Positions 49,529 through 57,954 are shown, counted from the first letter of the stretch. The stretch: 64,000 bases of DNA from an uncultured Prevotellaceae bacterium (GCA_902771155.1 CACXVS010000001.1:62001-126000); one strand, 5' to 3'. Translations and numbers: made by a program. The notes: a model not told the origin generated them from the sequence alone.

Positions 49529-50848
49529 ATGAACATAGCAATTGTAGGAACCGGTTATGTTGGTCTGGTGTCGGGAACATGTTTCGCCGATACAGGTGCC
49601 AATGTGACGTGTGTAGATGTAGATGAGAAGAAGATCGAGCGACTTCAGAATGGCGACATCCCCATTTATGAGCCTGGTCTCGACGAACTGGTGAAGAAGA
49701 ATGTGGCTGCAGGGCGCCTGAAGTTTACCACCGATCTGGCCTCAGTGCTCGACGATGTTGAGATTGTGTTCTCAGCCGTTGGCACGCCTCCCGACGAGGA
49801 CGGCAGTGCCGACTTGAAATATGTGCTCCAGGTGGCCAAGACCATCGGCGAGAACCTGAAGAAATACGTGGTGGTGGTCACCAAGTCCACCGTACCTGTA
49901 GGTACCGCCAAGAAGGTACGCAAGACCATCGAAGACGAACTGGCCAAGCGCGGAGCCGACATCGAGTTCGACGTCGCCTCCAATCCTGAGTTCCTGAAGG
50001 AAGGCAACGCCATCAAGGACTTCATGTCGCCCGACCGTGTGGTGGTAGGTGTCGAGAGCGAGCATGCCAAGAAGGTGCTCACCAAACTCTATAAGCCTTT
50101 CATGGTCAACAACTTCCGTGTGATCTTCATGGACATCCCCTCGGCCGAGATGACGAAATATGCTGCCAACTCGATGCTCGCCACGCGTATCTCGTTTATG
50201 AACGATATCGCCAACCTCTGCGAGCGCGTAGGTGCAGATGTTAATATGGTACGCGCGGGCATAGGCTCCGATACCCGCATCGGTCGTAAGTTCCTCTATG
50301 CCGGCTGTGGCTATGGCGGTTCGTGCTTCCCCAAGGATGTCAAGGCCCTCATCAAGACAGCCGATCAGAACGGCTACTCCATGGAGGTGCTGAAGGCCGT
50401 GGAGCGTGTTAACGAAAAGCAGAAGAGCGTACTCTTCGAGAAACTCGTCAAGGCCTTTGGCAGCGAGGAAGCCCTCAAGGGCAAGACCATCGCTATGTGG
50501 GGACTCTCGTTCAAGCCCGAGACCGACGATATGCGCGAATCTACAGCCCTCGTCATGATCGACAAGCTGTTGGCCGCCGGCTGCGTCGTTCGTGCCTACG
50601 ATCCCATTGCCATGGACGAGTGTAAGCGTCGTATCGGCGACACCATCACCTACTGCCGCGACATGTACGACGCCGTGCTCGATGCCGATGCCCTGTTGCT
50701 GCTCACCGAGTGGAAGGAGTTCCGTCTGCCAGGCTGGGGCGTCATCAAGAAGGCCATGAAGCGTCCGCTCGTCATCGATGGCCGTAACATATTTGACACA
50801 GAGGAACTTGAGGAGAATAGCTTCGAGTATCACTGCATAGGAAAATGA
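49529..50848 (+). CDS. ugd: UDP-glucose 6-dehydrogenase
   Basis: Ugd oxidises UDP-glucose to UDP-glucuronate with two NAD. The 439-residue protein has the N-terminal NAD motif NIAIVGTGYVGLVSGTCFAD, a central helix domain, and the catalytic Cys in GCGYGGSCFPKD near residue 265. The C-terminal UDP-binding domain contains WGLSFKPETDDMRES and VIDGRN. Length is usual. It feeds glycan synthesis with rfbC upstream. Its last codons overlap the lipoprotein gene by 4 bases (ATGA). Confidence 0.96.
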   Translation: MNIAIVGTGYVGLVSGTCFADTGANVTCVDVDEKKIERLQNGDIPIYEPGLDELVKKNVAAGRLKFTTDLASVLDDVEIVFSAVGTPPDEDGSADLKYVLQVAKTIGENLKKYVVVVTKSTVPVGTAKKVRKTIEDELAKRGADIEFDVASNPEFLKEGNAIKDFMSPDRVVVGVESEHAKKVLTKLYKPFMVNNFRVIFMDIPSAEMTKYAANSMLATRISFMNDIANLCERVGADVNMVRAGIGSDTRIGRKFLYAGCGYGGSCFPKDVKALIKTADQNGYSMEVLKAVERVNEKQKSVLFEKLVKAFGSEEALKGKTIAMWGLSFKPETDDMRESTALVMIDKLLAAGCVVRAYDPIAMDECKRRIGDTITYCRDMYDAVLDADALLLLTEWKEFRLPGWGVIKKAMKRPLVIDGRNIFDTEELEENSFEYHCIGK

Positions 50849-51627
50849 AGATAAGACAATCGATATGGCTTCTGACTATAGCCCTGACAGTATGTAGCTG
50901 TCAGGGTCAGTCGGAGGTGCCCGAAGACAAGCATGCCAAGTCGATGCTTCAGGGTGTATGGGTAGAGGCTGAGAGTGGCGACGCGTCGATGCGCATCGAG
51001 GGCGACTCCATCTTCTATACCGACTCTACCAGCATGCCCGCCTATTTCCGCATCGTCGGCGATTCGCTCATCATGGGCTCCGGCACCTCCTATGCCATAG
51101 AGAAATTGTCACCCAATCTGTTCTGGTTTGTCAATCAGAACGGCGATGTCGTGAAACTGCAGCGCAGCAGTGAGCCAGCCGACTCGACAGCCTTTGTCCA
51201 CGACAGTCCGCAGATTATGACCTACACCCATCAGGTGAAGACCGACTCGGTGGTCATGTACAATGGCGAGCGCTACCATTGGTATATCGCCATCAACCCC
51301 ACGAAATACAAGGTCATCAAGCGCTCTTACAACGACGACGGCATCGAGGTCGAGAACGTCTATTACGACAACATCATGCACGTCAGCGTCTTCCAGGGCG
51401 CCCGTCGCCTCTTCTCCTCCGATTTTCGCAAACAGATGTTTGCCAAGCTTGTGCCCGAGACCTTCCTCAACGAGGCCATATTAGTTAATATGGAGTACAG
51501 TCACGCCGATGCCCAGGGCCTCTATTTCAACGCCACCCTGTGCATCCCCGACGGAGCCAGCTGCTACCTCATCCAAACCCTCATCACCTACACCGGCCAG
51601 ATGACCATGCAGGTTTTAGAATCATGA
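50845..51627 (+). CDS. predicted lipoprotein (DUF4738-like)
   Basis: The 260-residue protein has a lipoprotein signal (IWLLTIALTVCSCQGQ) with the lipobox Cys near residue 20. The body is beta-rich, with a lipocalin-like opening (LQGVWVEAESGDASMRIEGD) and repeated short strands such as SIFYTDSTSMPAYFRIVGD. It resembles the DUF4738 group of Bacteroidota lipoproteins, recalled from memory and uncertain. It would sit in the outer or inner membrane facing the periplasm. It overlaps ugd by 4 bases and ends the rfbC-ugd operon. Function is unknown. Confidence 0.65.
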   Translation: MKIRQSIWLLTIALTVCSCQGQSEVPEDKHAKSMLQGVWVEAESGDASMRIEGDSIFYTDSTSMPAYFRIVGDSLIMGSGTSYAIEKLSPNLFWFVNQNGDVVKLQRSSEPADSTAFVHDSPQIMTYTHQVKTDSVVMYNGERYHWYIAINPTKYKVIKRSYNDDGIEVENVYYDNIMHVSVFQGARRLFSSDFRKQMFAKLVPETFLNEAILVNMEYSHADAQGLYFNATLCIPDGASCYLIQTLITYTGQMTMQVLES

Positions 51628-51641
51628 CCAAAAATGCATCG

Positions 51642-51674
51642 GTACACAAAGTTGTGGTCCACAAACTTGTGTAC
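51642..51674. promoter_or_regulatory. operator-like palindrome
   Basis: GTACACAAAGTTGTGG (51642-51657) and CCACAAACTTGTGTAC (51659-51674) form an inverted repeat with one-base centre, 14 of 16 matching. It lies 15 bases before the -7 box TATATTTG (51690-51697), covering the -33 region, where a dimeric repressor could bind. Confidence 0.6.
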
Positions 51675-51689
51675 TTTAAATTTTTTGTT

Positions 51690-51697
51690 TATATTTG
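51690..51697 (+). promoter_or_regulatory. -7 box of the broken ATPase gene
   Basis: TATATTTG matches TAnnTTTG and lies 22 bases before the ATG at 51720 of the pseudogene. Confidence 0.6.
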
Positions 51698-51719
51698 CAG
51701 CCAAAATAACTGTATTGAT

Positions 51720-52117
51720 ATGAAAAAGGCATTTGTATATGTGAAACGGTAGAGGGCAATTCCTCGTATGTGCAGCAACTGGCCTGGAATGTGTTGGCTG
51801 AGACAGAGAAGGTTACTACAGAACAGGATTTTTGTCGTGGTGTAGAAGCTTTATTGGCTCAGTGTTCAGCTCTCTTCGAAGAGCAGTTGAAGGGACTGAC
51901 AAGTTTTCAGATGAATTTTCTGCGCGCTTTGTGTGATGGCGTAAGTTCCGACTTTGGCAGCAAGGCCATTCTGGAGAACTATAATCTCGGAAGCAAGTCG
52001 AACATCTCACGTATCAAGACTACACTGCAAGATAAGGAGATGATAGACTTTGATAAGGATAACGTCTATCTGGAAGACCCTGTTTTCAGAATTTGGTTTA
52101 AACGTAATATCAAGTAA
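51720..52117 (+). pseudogene. internally deleted AAA-type ATPase gene
   Basis: A normal start (ATG AAA AAG GCA TTT, MKKAFVY) stops after ten codons at 51750. In another frame, from about 51740, the C-terminal part of a Bacteroidota AAA/ATPase_2-type protein continues: VEGNSSYVQQLAWNVL, then a helical part and a winged-helix end (NYNLGSKSNISRIKTTL, EDPVFRIWFKRN). Walker A and B and the middle are missing, so about two-thirds of the gene was lost. Promoter and palindrome upstream are intact. A protein could in theory start at GTG 51770 (115 residues), but with no ATPase core it is best seen as a relic. It marks the left border of the accessory region. Confidence 0.75.
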
Positions 52118-52154
52118 AGATCCTTGGTGGTATGAGGGGAATTGCTTATCTTTG
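52117..52154 (+). repeat. palindrome-promoter element, copy A (truncated)
   Basis: TCCTTGGTGG followed by TATGAGGGGAATTG and the -7 box TATCTTTG (52147-52154). The left palindrome arm is missing where the ATPase pseudogene ends. Other copies are at 55137, 59652 and 60770. No gene follows on the plus strand; a short RNA would end in the hairpin at 52165-52195. Confidence 0.7.
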
Positions 52155-52164
52155 TATCCTAAAA

Positions 52165-52195
52165 CAAGGGCTCCCGCTTCATGCAGGAGCCCTTG
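52165..52195 (-). terminator. terminator of the 631-residue lipoprotein gene
   Basis: CAAGGGCTCC (52165-52174) and GGAGCCCTTG (52186-52195) form a perfect 10-bp stem. On the minus strand it is followed by TTTT and starts four bases after the stop codon of the lipoprotein gene. Confidence 0.82.
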
Positions 52196-52199
52196 CTCG

Positions 52200-54095
52200 T
52201 TATTTGCTATTGGCTTCCTTCTGTTCCTTCAGTTCCAGACCCTTTTCCTGAATGACCTTCAGCAGGGCGTTGATGGCGTCGAAAGGCTCATCGAAACTCT
52301 TCAGCAGGGCCTCGTAGTTCTGATAGTCGGTCGGGCTCATGCGGTCATGGATGACATGGAAGTCGCTCTCGCCTTTGAAGCGCACGGCGACTGAGGGCAT
52401 GTTGTCACCGTCGATGACGTCGGTGATGAACTTACCATCGGCCTTCACACCGGTACTCTTCTGTGTCACGGTGAAGGTGGCTGCCTCGTTCAGCATATCT
52501 GTCCAGGGATCAATTACCTCCTTCGAGGGCTGTTGCTTACGGTACTTGAGTACGTTGGCGGCAGCTTTGAGACATTTACCTGCGTCGAGGATGTCGATGT
52601 CGAACAGAAGGTCCTCGGCCAGAGTCAGTTCAATCTTGTCGGTACGGCTGTTGAACGCCTTCAGCAGGGTGTAGCATCCCTTCCATAGCGGTGCGATGTC
52701 GCGCAACTCGCGCAGTTGCTCCAGTTCCTCGCTGGTATAGGGGTTGGCAGGGTTCTTGGCCTTGATGCCCATCACGTTCTTGCCGTTAATGGCGAGATTG
52801 GCAGTGACCTCCACGGAGTGGTCGGCATGGTGGATGAGTTCACAGGCAGGCAGCTCAAAGCGGTCGTCCTTCATGGCTTCGGTGAAGAATGTGGCCCGCC
52901 ACTCACCGCGCTTCAGCGAGATGTATTTCTTACCATCGGTCGATTCCAGCATCACCTGTCCCTTCATCACCAACTCTTCATCCGCCGCGTTGCCCGTCTC
53001 TGATCGCAGCAGTTCCATGTCAATCATGTGGGGGAACTGTACGGCAATGGGAACATTGGCTAATTTGGCCAGGAAGATAGATACACCGTCGTCGGCTGCG
53101 CTGAATTTCATTTTCACCTTGGTCACGGCACCCGTAGTGTTATTCTTGCTACTGATGGTAAACACGCCGTCGTTCGTGGTCACATACTGTGCCTCGTCTT
53201 GGCCGGTGGTGAACTCAAGGGCGCTGTTGCTCAGGGCGTTGGTGGCACTAAGCAGGAAATATGACGTGGCGTTCTCGATTGCGACGTTCGAGTTGGCCAG
53301 CGCCCAGCGTGCCTCAGCTGTCTCAGGATCGTTAGGATCGAGGGATGGGGTGGCTGCCAAAACATTATTATTCAGCATGCCGAGGATAATGTTGGTAATT
53401 TGCGGCCCCAGGGCAGAAATCTTTAACTGGTCTATGAATTCTGTCAGCATTTTGACGGCCTTCATCGTCGGGTCGAGGTTGAGATACTGCTGAGATTCAG
53501 CCAGCATCTTCGACAGTTGTGCCTCGAAGTTCTGACGGTCGGGGGATAATGTTGAGAGCATCTTCTCGATTTCGGCCTTCTTCTCGTCATCAGCCTTGTC
53601 AAGACCATTGCTATAACTGCCATTGACCACCGCCACATTACCGTTGGAGTAGTTCAGTGTCGTGCTGGATACATCGGTCATACCGTCGCCATAACTGTCG
53701 TTGTCGCCCTTGTCACCGCGGGTCCTTGCCATGCTCTCGCCAGTGGTAAGGTCAATCAGCTGTACACTGCCGTCGGGAAGCAGACTCCATGAGAATCCGG
53801 CATCCTCAGGACCGCCATAAACGGCCAGCGGGTTGTCGTCGGTATTGTCGAACACACCCAGGTAGATGCAGCCCGTGTGGTCGGCATTGACGTTCACAGC
53901 CAACAGCACACGCTCGAAAGACACGCCAGCCTCAGTCACATCGGAATATTCATACTCGTCCCACCACAGGCCGACAAGGCTCTGTTCCATCTCCTGCAGA
54001 TTGGGGTTAGCGGGGTTGTCAGAATTCTCAGAGCAGGCACTCATGCCGAGCAAGAGCACTGCAAATGCAAACATTGCAAGGATTTTTTGTTTCAT
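52200..54095 (-). CDS. large lipoprotein of unknown function
   Basis: The 631-residue product is not recognised. It has a lipoprotein signal (AMFAFAVLLLGMSACSEN) and is beta-rich early on (LVGLWWDEYEYSDVTEAGVS, resembling a lipocalin-like domain), then helical, with a heptad-like C-terminus (ALLKVIQEKGLELKEQKEA). The start at 54095 is chosen because a longer in-frame start at 54173 would lie upstream of the -7 box (54130-54137) and lacks a signal. It probably sits in the outer membrane. Gene borders are clean: promoter in front, terminator behind. It stands alone between an ATPase relic and a Fic gene. Confidence 0.75.
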   Translation of the reverse strand: MKQKILAMFAFAVLLLGMSACSENSDNPANPNLQEMEQSLVGLWWDEYEYSDVTEAGVSFERVLLAVNVNADHTGCIYLGVFDNTDDNPLAVYGGPEDAGFSWSLLPDGSVQLIDLTTGESMARTRGDKGDNDSYGDGMTDVSSTTLNYSNGNVAVVNGSYSNGLDKADDEKKAEIEKMLSTLSPDRQNFEAQLSKMLAESQQYLNLDPTMKAVKMLTEFIDQLKISALGPQITNIILGMLNNNVLAATPSLDPNDPETAEARWALANSNVAIENATSYFLLSATNALSNSALEFTTGQDEAQYVTTNDGVFTISSKNNTTGAVTKVKMKFSAADDGVSIFLAKLANVPIAVQFPHMIDMELLRSETGNAADEELVMKGQVMLESTDGKKYISLKRGEWRATFFTEAMKDDRFELPACELIHHADHSVEVTANLAINGKNVMGIKAKNPANPYTSEELEQLRELRDIAPLWKGCYTLLKAFNSRTDKIELTLAEDLLFDIDILDAGKCLKAAANVLKYRKQQPSKEVIDPWTDMLNEAATFTVTQKSTGVKADGKFITDVIDGDNMPSVAVRFKGESDFHVIHDRMSPTDYQNYEALLKSFDEPFDAINALLKVIQEKGLELKEQKEANSK

Positions 54096-54129
54096 TTTGG
54101 TTATTAATAAATTAGTTAATAGATTGATG

Positions 54130-54137
54130 CAAAGATA
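54130..54137 (-). promoter_or_regulatory. promoter -7 box of the large lipoprotein gene
   Basis: Minus-strand TATCTTTG, 34 bases before the start at 54095. It rules out the longer reading frame. Confidence 0.7.
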
Positions 54138-54239
54138 AGCATATTTTTCCAAATAGCCATATCCTCCGTGCATAAATAATTGCTATTTATGCTTTTTAAA
54201 CAAATTACTAATGTCTATTAATAAAATGACATCGGTACA

Positions 54240-55019
54240 TTAGAAGAACATCATCGGAAGAGAATTCTTCCGTTTCTGGGAAAGTTCATTCTTCATTCGT
54301 CCGATGGCGGTCTTGAAGAAGAATGCTATCAGGTATTCGTCAGAACCTTCAGTCCTGATTTGTTTCAGTGCAGAGATATACTCGGAACGGTCTTTAAGTT
54401 CGATAATCAACAATGGATGACCTGCCCTGAGGAGAATGAAGTTAGAAAGCAGCCGACCCGTCCGGCCATTCCCGTCGCGGAACGGATGTAGATACTCATA
54501 ATACCCATGCCATTTCGCTGCGACTATCAAGGGATGCTGTCCGTCGCCAATAGCCTTCTCTGTTGATGCCATCAGCGAAGGCACACGGGCTATCAATGTC
54601 TCGTGATCACCAAACACAGTGTCGCCTGCTGCCATATCTTCCGTCGTATATTCTCCTGCCATGGAGCCTGGTGCCCGATAGGCCAGCGTATGCTCTGTTA
54701 CCAGCCGATTCACCTCTTTCAACAGAGCCTCGTCAAACGGATGCTCCAATTGTCCTACCATAAAGTCGAAAGCCCTGAAATGATCGGCCATTTCGGTACA
54801 TTCCAGTAACGACCGTCCTACTGGAATCATAGCCATGCCCTGTTCGCGGAGAATGCGCGTATCATCAACGGTAAATGAGTTTCCTTCGATGGCACAGGAA
54901 TGTGCAGAGAACAGAATCTCATTGTATTCCATCCACTGTTCCAGGCTCATCCTATCAGCGATATTCTCCTGATAGTCAGCTCTGATACGCTCGTATTCTT
55001 TAATCTCTTTCTCGAACAT
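54240..55019 (-). CDS. Fic family protein (likely AMPylator with N-terminal inhibitory helix)
   Basis: Fic proteins usually transfer AMP from ATP to a target side chain. The 259-residue protein has the full Fic motif HPFRDGNGRTGR near residue 178, with catalytic His and the anion-binding loop. Near residue 40 is SCAIEGNS, which fits the inhibitory helix pattern [S/T]xxxE[G/N] of class II Fic proteins, so it is probably self-inhibited. The target is unknown. The start at 55019 (MFEKEIKEYE) is preferred to one three codons upstream, which would overlap the -7 box at 55026-55033; the leader is about six bases. The gene stands alone with no antitoxin gene beside it, consistent with inhibition in cis. 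Confidence 0.9.
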   Translation of the reverse strand: MFEKEIKEYERIRADYQENIADRMSLEQWMEYNEILFSAHSCAIEGNSFTVDDTRILREQGMAMIPVGRSLLECTEMADHFRAFDFMVGQLEHPFDEALLKEVNRLVTEHTLAYRAPGSMAGEYTTEDMAAGDTVFGDHETLIARVPSLMASTEKAIGDGQHPLIVAAKWHGYYEYLHPFRDGNGRTGRLLSNFILLRAGHPLLIIELKDRSEYISALKQIRTEGSDEYLIAFFFKTAIGRMKNELSQKRKNSLPMMFF

Positions 55020-55025
55020 CGGCGA

Positions 55026-55033
55026 CAAAGATA
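55026..55033 (-). promoter_or_regulatory. promoter -7 box of the Fic gene
   Basis: Minus-strand TATCTTTG, six bases from the chosen ATG. Confidence 0.65.
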
Positions 55034-55136
55034 AGCATTATTTTGTAATACTCCAAACTTTTTGGTGTTTTATTCCAGATTCTGGGGGAATGGGAAGAGT
55101 ACAAACTATTATAAGCTCCTCCCACACAGAAACAAC

Positions 55137-55182
55137 TTTCCCCTCAGATCCTTGGTGGTTTGAGGGGAAATGTTTATCTTTG
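55137..55182 (+). repeat. palindrome-promoter element, copy B
   Basis: TTTCCCCTCAGA (55137-55148), loop TCCTTGGTGG, TTTGAGGGGAAA (55159-55170), then TATCTTTG (55175-55182). The hairpin ends four bases before the -7 box. The NUDIX gene starts 53 bases downstream. Confidence 0.8.
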
Positions 55183-55235
55183 CAGCACCAAAGTATTTTT
55201 GCTAATAAGAACAATAACTAATAACAATTATAAAA

Positions 55236-55688
55236 ATGAATAAGTCTGATTATGGAAGGATTAACCGTGGTTACACCTATAAATACCCACGCCCGGCAGT
55301 GACAGCCGACATGATTGTTCTGACAGATGAGCCGGAGCCCAAAATATTGCTGATTCAGCGAGGGGGCGAACCCTTCAAAGGTTGCTGGGCATTCCCTGGT
55401 GGCTTTATGGACATAGACGAGACCACTGAAGAATGTGCCAGACGCGAACTCAAAGAAGAGACAGGACTTGAGGTAGGGGAGGTTAAACAAGTTGGAGCCT
55501 ATTCAACAGTCGACCGTGATCCACGTGGTCGTACCATTACTGTTGCTTACGTTACTCACGTACCTCAGACACTTCCAGTTGCTGGCCTCGACGATGCAGC
55601 CCAAGCCAAGTGGTGGCCCGTCAATGCTCTCCCTCCACTGGCATTCGATCACGACCAGATACTACGCGATGCGTTCCTTGATCGCTAG
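55236..55688 (+). CDS. NUDIX hydrolase
   Basis: The 150-residue protein holds a complete Nudix box GGFMDIDETTEECARRELKE followed by ETGL (residues 51-74), which binds Mg and cleaves nucleoside diphosphate-linked compounds. The start of the domain (DMIVLTDEPEPKILLIQRGG) and the following VGAYSTVDRDPRGRTITVAYV resemble the ADP-ribose/NAD-related Nudix group, including NrtR-type domains, but there is no DNA-binding domain, so an enzyme is more likely. Substrate is not decided. The gene is driven by palindrome-promoter copy B and converges on a relic ATPase fragment. Confidence 0.88.
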   Translation: MNKSDYGRINRGYTYKYPRPAVTADMIVLTDEPEPKILLIQRGGEPFKGCWAFPGGFMDIDETTEECARRELKEETGLEVGEVKQVGAYSTVDRDPRGRTITVAYVTHVPQTLPVAGLDDAAQAKWWPVNALPPLAFDHDQILRDAFLDR

Positions 55689-55689
55689 C

Positions 55690-55860
55690 GAATATACGCT
55701 TGATGTTACTGATGCTTTCGCCAACTCCAGGTCCACCATAAAACAGACACGCAAAGCCCTTTCGCATATTCAGAGCAGTAAACCGACGCTGAATGGAAGC
55801 GAATTTCCTGGGTTTCAGTATACTCGTCAAATTCGCCCGCATGACAACATGACCAACATC
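55690..55860 (-). pseudogene. fragment of an AAA ATPase gene with damaged Walker A
   Basis: On the minus strand a run without stops encodes NLTSILKPRKFASIQRRF then MRKGFACLFYGGPGVGES. The second part closely resembles the Walker A region of Bacteroidota AAA ATPases, where GTGKT is usual, but the Lys is replaced by Glu and similarity ends right after. No start or rest of gene is evident; it runs into the end of the NUDIX gene. It is a remnant of about 50 codons. Confidence 0.5.
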
Positions 55861-55884
55861 GAGTTAGCCCTGGATTCCTGTATT

Positions 55885-56631
55885 TCACACCTCTTCAATA
55901 ACCCCTTCACTATTCAGGAGGAAGGCGTGGCGGGCGTCTAACATGGCGATGTGAGCGTCGATGTAGTGCTGGTCGAAGCTATCCTCAGACTCTTCATCGG
56001 GGAAAGACAATGTATGGCCACACACCTGGAAGATACCCTCATAAGGATCCTGTGCACTCAAATGCTCCTCAATGTCAGCCCAGACCACACTGCCAGTCTC
56101 TTCATATCCACCCCTGATTTCACTACATTCCAACAACGCCTTGATCCCCTCAGGTGAGAGAATAAGCCTGTTGAGCGACTCCGCAGTTGGTTCCAGACCA
56201 TGCCTCTCAGCCCAGTCCTTCATCACTCCCGCATGCGTAAACAGAAACCTCTTCCCATTCACACTCGTCTCCCACGCGATATTGAAAACATTGTTCTTCC
56301 TGAAAACATTCTCAATCTCTTCCGCATGCACATAACTATACCTGCACTTATAGCTCAGTCTGTCACAATACGACTCGTCATAATAAGGCATATCGTGATT
56401 CCCCAGCAGCAAGTGCACATTACTCTTCCCCTTCGCAAACCTGCAGATCTCCTTGAAATTCCTGATAGCATCCTCTTCCGAGATCCTCTCGAAATAGTAA
56501 GGATCCACATAGTCCCCCAAGAACACCACGTCGATGGCGCCCTTCTCGATATCCTCATGAAACCTCTCGACAGCCCCTTTCCAGAACTGCCGCCCATGCA
56601 CATCGGGTATAATCAATACACACTTATCCAT
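55885..56631 (-). CDS. calcineurin-like metallophosphoesterase
   Basis: The 248-residue protein has the metallophosphatase motifs IIPDVHGRQFWK (residues 8-19), VFLGDYVDPYYFE near residue 35 and LLLGNHDMPYYDE near residue 74, with later His residues in FTHAGVM and VCGHTLS. This is the PPP/ApaH-like layout: a cytoplasmic phosphatase of proteins or dinucleotides. The bulky VDPYYFERISEED insertion follows the second motif. It overlaps the upstream unknown gene by 8 bases, so the two are coupled. Substrate is unknown. Confidence 0.88.
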   Translation of the reverse strand: MDKCVLIIPDVHGRQFWKGAVERFHEDIEKGAIDVVFLGDYVDPYYFERISEEDAIRNFKEICRFAKGKSNVHLLLGNHDMPYYDESYCDRLSYKCRYSYVHAEEIENVFRKNNVFNIAWETSVNGKRFLFTHAGVMKDWAERHGLEPTAESLNRLILSPEGIKALLECSEIRGGYEETGSVVWADIEEHLSAQDPYEGIFQVCGHTLSFPDEESEDSFDQHYIDAHIAMLDARHAFLLNSEGVIEEV

Positions 56632-57193
56632 TTATCTTCAGCGAATTGTCGATGATAACCTGCCCACCATTGGCCACGAAGTCAATAATCGTTTTACCAT
56701 TGTGCTTCTGCGGACGCGCAATCGCAAAGTCCTCCCAGTCGTTGATGGTCTTCTTGATAGACACGCGTGCCTGTGACACAGCCTGATTATAGTACTGCTC
56801 GAAGCCACTCTTGTTGATAGAGTTCAGCACCGCATCCCCCTCCGCAAAATAGAGTTTGCCGAACAACTCCCTCAGCGGCTTATAGTTGTTCACAGCCAGA
56901 CTTCTGCGCTGAAAACCCTGAGGATGCAACAGCGTGTAGATATAGATGAGACGCGACGGACGGTCGGTAAACTTCACCTCCAGCTCCTCACCATTCTCCA
57001 GAATCAGCAGCACGTCGTAACGCCCACGCGCATCGCTCGTCTCCTTCAGTCTCACCTCAATAGCCACCGGTTTGGGCAGTTCCATGTCAGCCTGCATATA
57101 AGCAGCAAGGCGGGTTTTCAACTCCTCAACGCTCATGGCGTCAATCATCTTTGCAATGTTCTCACTTGTCATTTTTTCCATATACATTATCAT
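56624..57193 (-). CDS. protein of unknown function coupled to the phosphatase
   Basis: The 189-residue product is not recognised. It has no signal or membrane span. An N-terminal helical part (SENIAKMIDAMSVEELKTRL) is followed by strands (VAIEVRLKETSDARGRYDVL, ELEVKFTDRPSRLIYIYTLL) and a C-terminal helix with basic residues (SQARVSIKKTINDWEDFAI). The start may be any of the Met codons at 57193, 57187 or 57181. The last three codons overlap the phosphatase gene, so it could be a partner or regulator of that enzyme. A minus-strand TATCTTTG box is at 57214-57221. Confidence 0.6.
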   Translation of the reverse strand: MIMYMEKMTSENIAKMIDAMSVEELKTRLAAYMQADMELPKPVAIEVRLKETSDARGRYDVLLILENGEELEVKFTDRPSRLIYIYTLLHPQGFQRRSLAVNNYKPLRELFGKLYFAEGDAVLNSINKSGFEQYYNQAVSQARVSIKKTINDWEDFAIARPQKHNGKTIIDFVANGGQVIIDNSLKING

Positions 57194-57213
57194 TTCTTAT
57201 TTATTTCCGTTTT

Positions 57214-57221
57214 CAAAGATA
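57214..57221 (-). promoter_or_regulatory. promoter -7 box of the unknown gene-phosphatase pair
   Basis: Minus-strand TATCTTTG, 20 bases from the first possible ATG. Confidence 0.65.
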
Positions 57222-57345
57222 CGTTATTATTTTAATTTTGGCCCCGTTTTACAAACTTTAACCATTTTGGATTGATACTTGCCATATTAATGATGTGTTA
57301 GTTTGATGCAAATATATGATTTCTTAAATTCTTTCACCATATATT

Positions 57346-57396
57346 CATACATATAAAAAACCACATTGATAATCATAAATACATATCTTTACAACA
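57346..57396 (+). promoter_or_regulatory. promoter of the first SprT-like gene (family P1)
   Basis: CATACATATAAAAAACCACA followed by the box TATCTTTA (57384-57391, last base A in place of G), 26 bases before the gene. The layout matches 57895-57954 and 58907-58966. Confidence 0.5.
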
Positions 57397-57417
57397 CACT
57401 CTATAACTCAGTCAAAT

Positions 57418-57861
57418 ATGGAAATAACAAAAGAACTATTGAAACAGAAATTTGAGGAGTACAACAAGATGTACTTCAATAACGAATTGCCGATGTGTAC
57501 TTTCTCTTATAATTACATGAGATTTGCCTTTGGATTATACACCATCCGAACCAGATACAAGGAGCGGAAGGTTGGTCACATCAGGATATCCAAGAGCATC
57601 GACTTAGATGAGGAAATGCTCAGGCAATTGTTGGTCCATGAGATGATTCATCATTATGTGCATTTCATCGATGGTGTCTCTTTCGATGGCTTTTTCAGTC
57701 ATGGACGTCATTTCGTCCGGCAAATTAAGCGCATCAAAAAAGAACATGGATTAGAGATACTGGTATGCTATCCAGACTGGTACTTTCGCAAAGAGAAGCC
57801 CAATACCAGCCTCTCACTCAAAGTCATCACATTCTTAAGAAACGACCTCCATTTATTCTAG
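57418..57861 (+). CDS. SprT-like zinc metalloprotein
   Basis: The 147-residue protein fits the SprT-like domain family: an N-terminal FEEYNKMYFNNELPMCTFSY segment, then the zinc helix VHEMIHHYVH (HExxH, residues 75-79) and a third-ligand region GFFSHGRHFVRQIKRI with His. The family includes SprT/Spartan proteases that act on DNA-protein links in eukaryotes, but the role of bacterial members is unclear. No C-terminal zinc ribbon is seen. It ends in a basic FFR-rich tail. A relative lies at 59690 on the other strand, and another HExxH protein follows at 58021. Confidence 0.8.
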   Translation: MEITKELLKQKFEEYNKMYFNNELPMCTFSYNYMRFAFGLYTIRTRYKERKVGHIRISKSIDLDEEMLRQLLVHEMIHHYVHFIDGVSFDGFFSHGRHFVRQIKRIKKEHGLEILVCYPDWYFRKEKPNTSLSLKVITFLRNDLHLF

Positions 57862-57894
57862 ACCCCGCATCCGCCATCATTTGAAAAGTTTCAT

Positions 57895-57954
57895 CATATC
57901 TATGAAAAGCACATTTTGATAATACTAAAACCCTATATTTGCAACCAGAAAGAT
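57895..57954 (+). promoter_or_regulatory. promoter of the zincin gene (family P2)
   Basis: CATATCTATGAAAAGCACAT, then AAAACC, TATATTTG (57934-57941) and CAACCAGAAAGATC. It is nearly the same as the stretch at 58907-58966, which precedes the DIP1984 gene. Confidence 0.65.

Noticed and set aside
57309..57316. Minus-strand TATATTTG box before the SprT-like gene
   Set aside because: A closer TATCTTTG box (57214-57221) fits the leftward gene better, so this match is probably chance in AT-rich DNA.
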